Shown one piece after another: positions 62,701 through 64,000 of a DNA stretch of 64,000 bases (positions are counted from its first letter, which is position 1; the number at the start of each line of letters is the position of its first letter). This DNA comes from Sisyra terminalis (taxonomy: Eukaryota; Arthropoda; Insecta; Neuroptera; Sisyridae), in assembly GCA_958496175.1 (NCBI GenBank), contig OY292279.1, positions 4,340,001 through 4,404,000 on the forward strand. The letters are read 5' to 3'. Both the position numbers and the translations under genes were made by a program. Under the pieces are notes generated by a model. The model searched no databases and was not told the DNA's origin. It saw only the letters and a list, made by a program, of their open reading frames with translations.

Positions 62701-64000
62701 AAAAATTTGCACAGCATGTACAAAAGGACGTATACTTTCAATTGGCATGCTTAGAAAACTTTTTTGAAATTTTCGATTTCCGTGAAAAATCAACGATGGT
62801 TAACCCACGGTTTTTTCTTGTGCGAAAAATGATTTCTTCTGCCACTTTGATGGTCGATATCTCCCATAAACGTGGCTTGTTTTCGGAAAAATTTGCACAG
62901 CATGTACAAAAGGACGTATACTTTCAATTGGCATGCTTAGAAAACTTTTTTGAAATTTTCGATTTCCGTGAAAAATCAACGATGGTTAACCCACGGTTTT
63001 TTCTTGTGCGAAAAATGATTTCTTCTGCCACTTTGATGGTCGATATCTCCCATAAACGTGGCTTGTTTTCGGAAAAATTTGCACAGCATGTACAAAAGGA
63101 CGTATACTTTCAATTGGCATGCTTAGAAAACTTTTTTGAAATTTTCGATTTCCGTGAAAAATCAACGATGGTTAACCCACGGTTTTTTCTTGTGCGAAAA
63201 ATGATTTCTTCTGCCACTTTGATGGTCGATATCTCCCATAAACGTGGCTTGTTTTCGGAAAAATTTGCACAGCATGTACAAAAGGACGTATACTTTCAAT
63301 TGGCATGCTTAGAAAACTTTTTTGAAATTTTCGATTTCCGTGAAAAATCAACGATGGTTAACCCACGGTTTTTTCTTGTGCGAAAAATGATTTCTTCTGC
63401 CACTTTGATGGTCGATATCTCCCATAAACGTGGCTTGTTTTCGGAAAAATTTGCACAGCATGTACAAAAGGACGTATACTTTCAATTGGCTTGCTTAGAA
63501 AACTTTTTTGAAATTTTCGATTTCCGTGAAAAATCAACGATGGTTAACCCACGGTTTTTTCTTGTGCGAAAAATGATTTCTTCTGCCACTTTGATGGTCG
63601 ATATCTCCCATAAACGTGGCTTGTTTTCGGAAAAATTTGCACAGCATGTACAAAAGGACGTATACTTTCAATTGGCATGCTTAGAAAACTTTTTTGAAAT
63701 TTTCGTTTTCCGTGAAAAATCAACGATGGTTAACCCACGGTTTTTTCTTGTGCGAAAAATGATTTCTTCTGCCACTTTGATGGTCGATATCTCCCATAAA
63801 CGTGGCTTGTTTTCGGAAAAATTTGCACAGCATGTACAAAAGGACGTATACTTTCAATTGGCATGCTTAGAAAACTTTTTTGAAATTTTCGATTTCCGTG
63901 AAAAATCAACGATGGTTAACCCACGGTTTTTTCTTGTGCGAAAAATGATTTCTTCTGCCACTTTGATGGTCGATATCTCCCATAAACGTGGCTTGTTTTC
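56691..64000 (+). other. Second uninterrupted frame through the satellite, open to the window end
   Basis: After the two-base gain near 56,681 the same 62-residue frame runs from an ATG at 56,691 to the last base without a stop (7,310 nt). It contains the D-to-V, V-to-E, H-to-P, K-to-N and A-to-P variants and three silent ones. As for the first frame, this follows from the monomer length and is not evidence of a gene. Confidence 0.1.

Larger units (their letters stand above)
38733..64000. repeat. Satellite DNA array, 186-bp monomer, about 135 visible copies
   Basis: The block ACAGCATGTACAAAAGGACG first occurs at 38,741 and next at 38,927, a period of exactly 186 bp that holds head-to-tail to the window end. 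About 94 units lie before the gap and 40 after it. Each monomer contains single GCATGC, GTTAAC, GATATC and GTATAC hexamers. Copies are nearly identical: most units from about the 15th to the 66th show no change that I could find. Rare variants: TTA to ATA in units 5, 11 and 13, AAA to CAA in unit 11, and CTT to CAT in units 12 and 14. After the gap a GAT-to-GTT change recurs at 60,358, 60,730, 61,288, 61,660, 62,032 and 63,706. The array continues beyond the window. Low divergence indicates recent amplification or homogenisation. Confidence 0.98.

Noticed and set aside
38733..64000. CRISPR array
   Set aside because: The repeats are contiguous and have no unique spacers; the context is eukaryotic.
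38733..64000. CENP-B box in the satellite monomer
   Set aside because: A partial match at 'tttcggaaaaatttgc' lacks the required CGGG part, so no centromere-protein site can be claimed.

Overview
The window looks like an AT-rich insect nuclear genome; the order cannot be decided from sequence alone. The evidence is one intron-containing acyl-CoA desaturase gene of insect type, hAT elements with 8-bp target duplications, a decayed copia retrotransposon, several fold-back repeat families and a very large satellite array. There are no bacterial-style operons.

Layout. Positions 1-36,840 are gene-poor and repeat-rich. They hold a hAT MITE (1,618-1,806), nested palindromes (about 3,925-4,345), a fold-back family with TAGACTGATTC ends (five copies or parts at 6.6, 14.8, 16.0, 29.2 and 30.3 kb), and an old A-B-A-B tandem repeat (8.44-9.99 kb). 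There are three copies of a dispersed family that begins with a CGCGACTTCGTCTGCG motif (11.6, 24.7 and 36.6 kb). Also present are a copia fossil (18.06-20.18 kb), a 1.76-kb palindrome (21.5-23.3 kb) and a 1.76-kb inverted-repeat structure whose arms carry hammerhead-ribozyme-like cores (24.4-26.2 kb). Further on are a degenerate 375-395-bp tandem repeat (26.7-27.7 kb), a fold-back element with a different hAT insertion at the same site in each arm (32.1-33.4 kb), and a 711-bp deleted hAT that keeps the C-terminal end of its transposase (33,983-34,693).

Positions 37,211-38,412 are the only convincing host gene: a five-exon, 321-residue membrane acyl-CoA desaturase on the + strand, with all three histidine boxes and four tiny introns.

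From about 38,733 to the window end (more than 25 kb) there is one head-to-tail satellite array of a 186-bp monomer, about 135 visible copies, interrupted by a 200-N assembly gap. Because 186 is divisible by three and one frame has no stop, the array reads as a 4,110-codon open frame (38,727-51,059) and again as an open frame from 56,691 to the end. The substitutions seen among copies are mostly amino-acid changing, so the frame looks like a by-product of the monomer length and not a gene. Indels crowd toward the gap and look like assembly error. The array starts about 320 bp after the desaturase stop codon.
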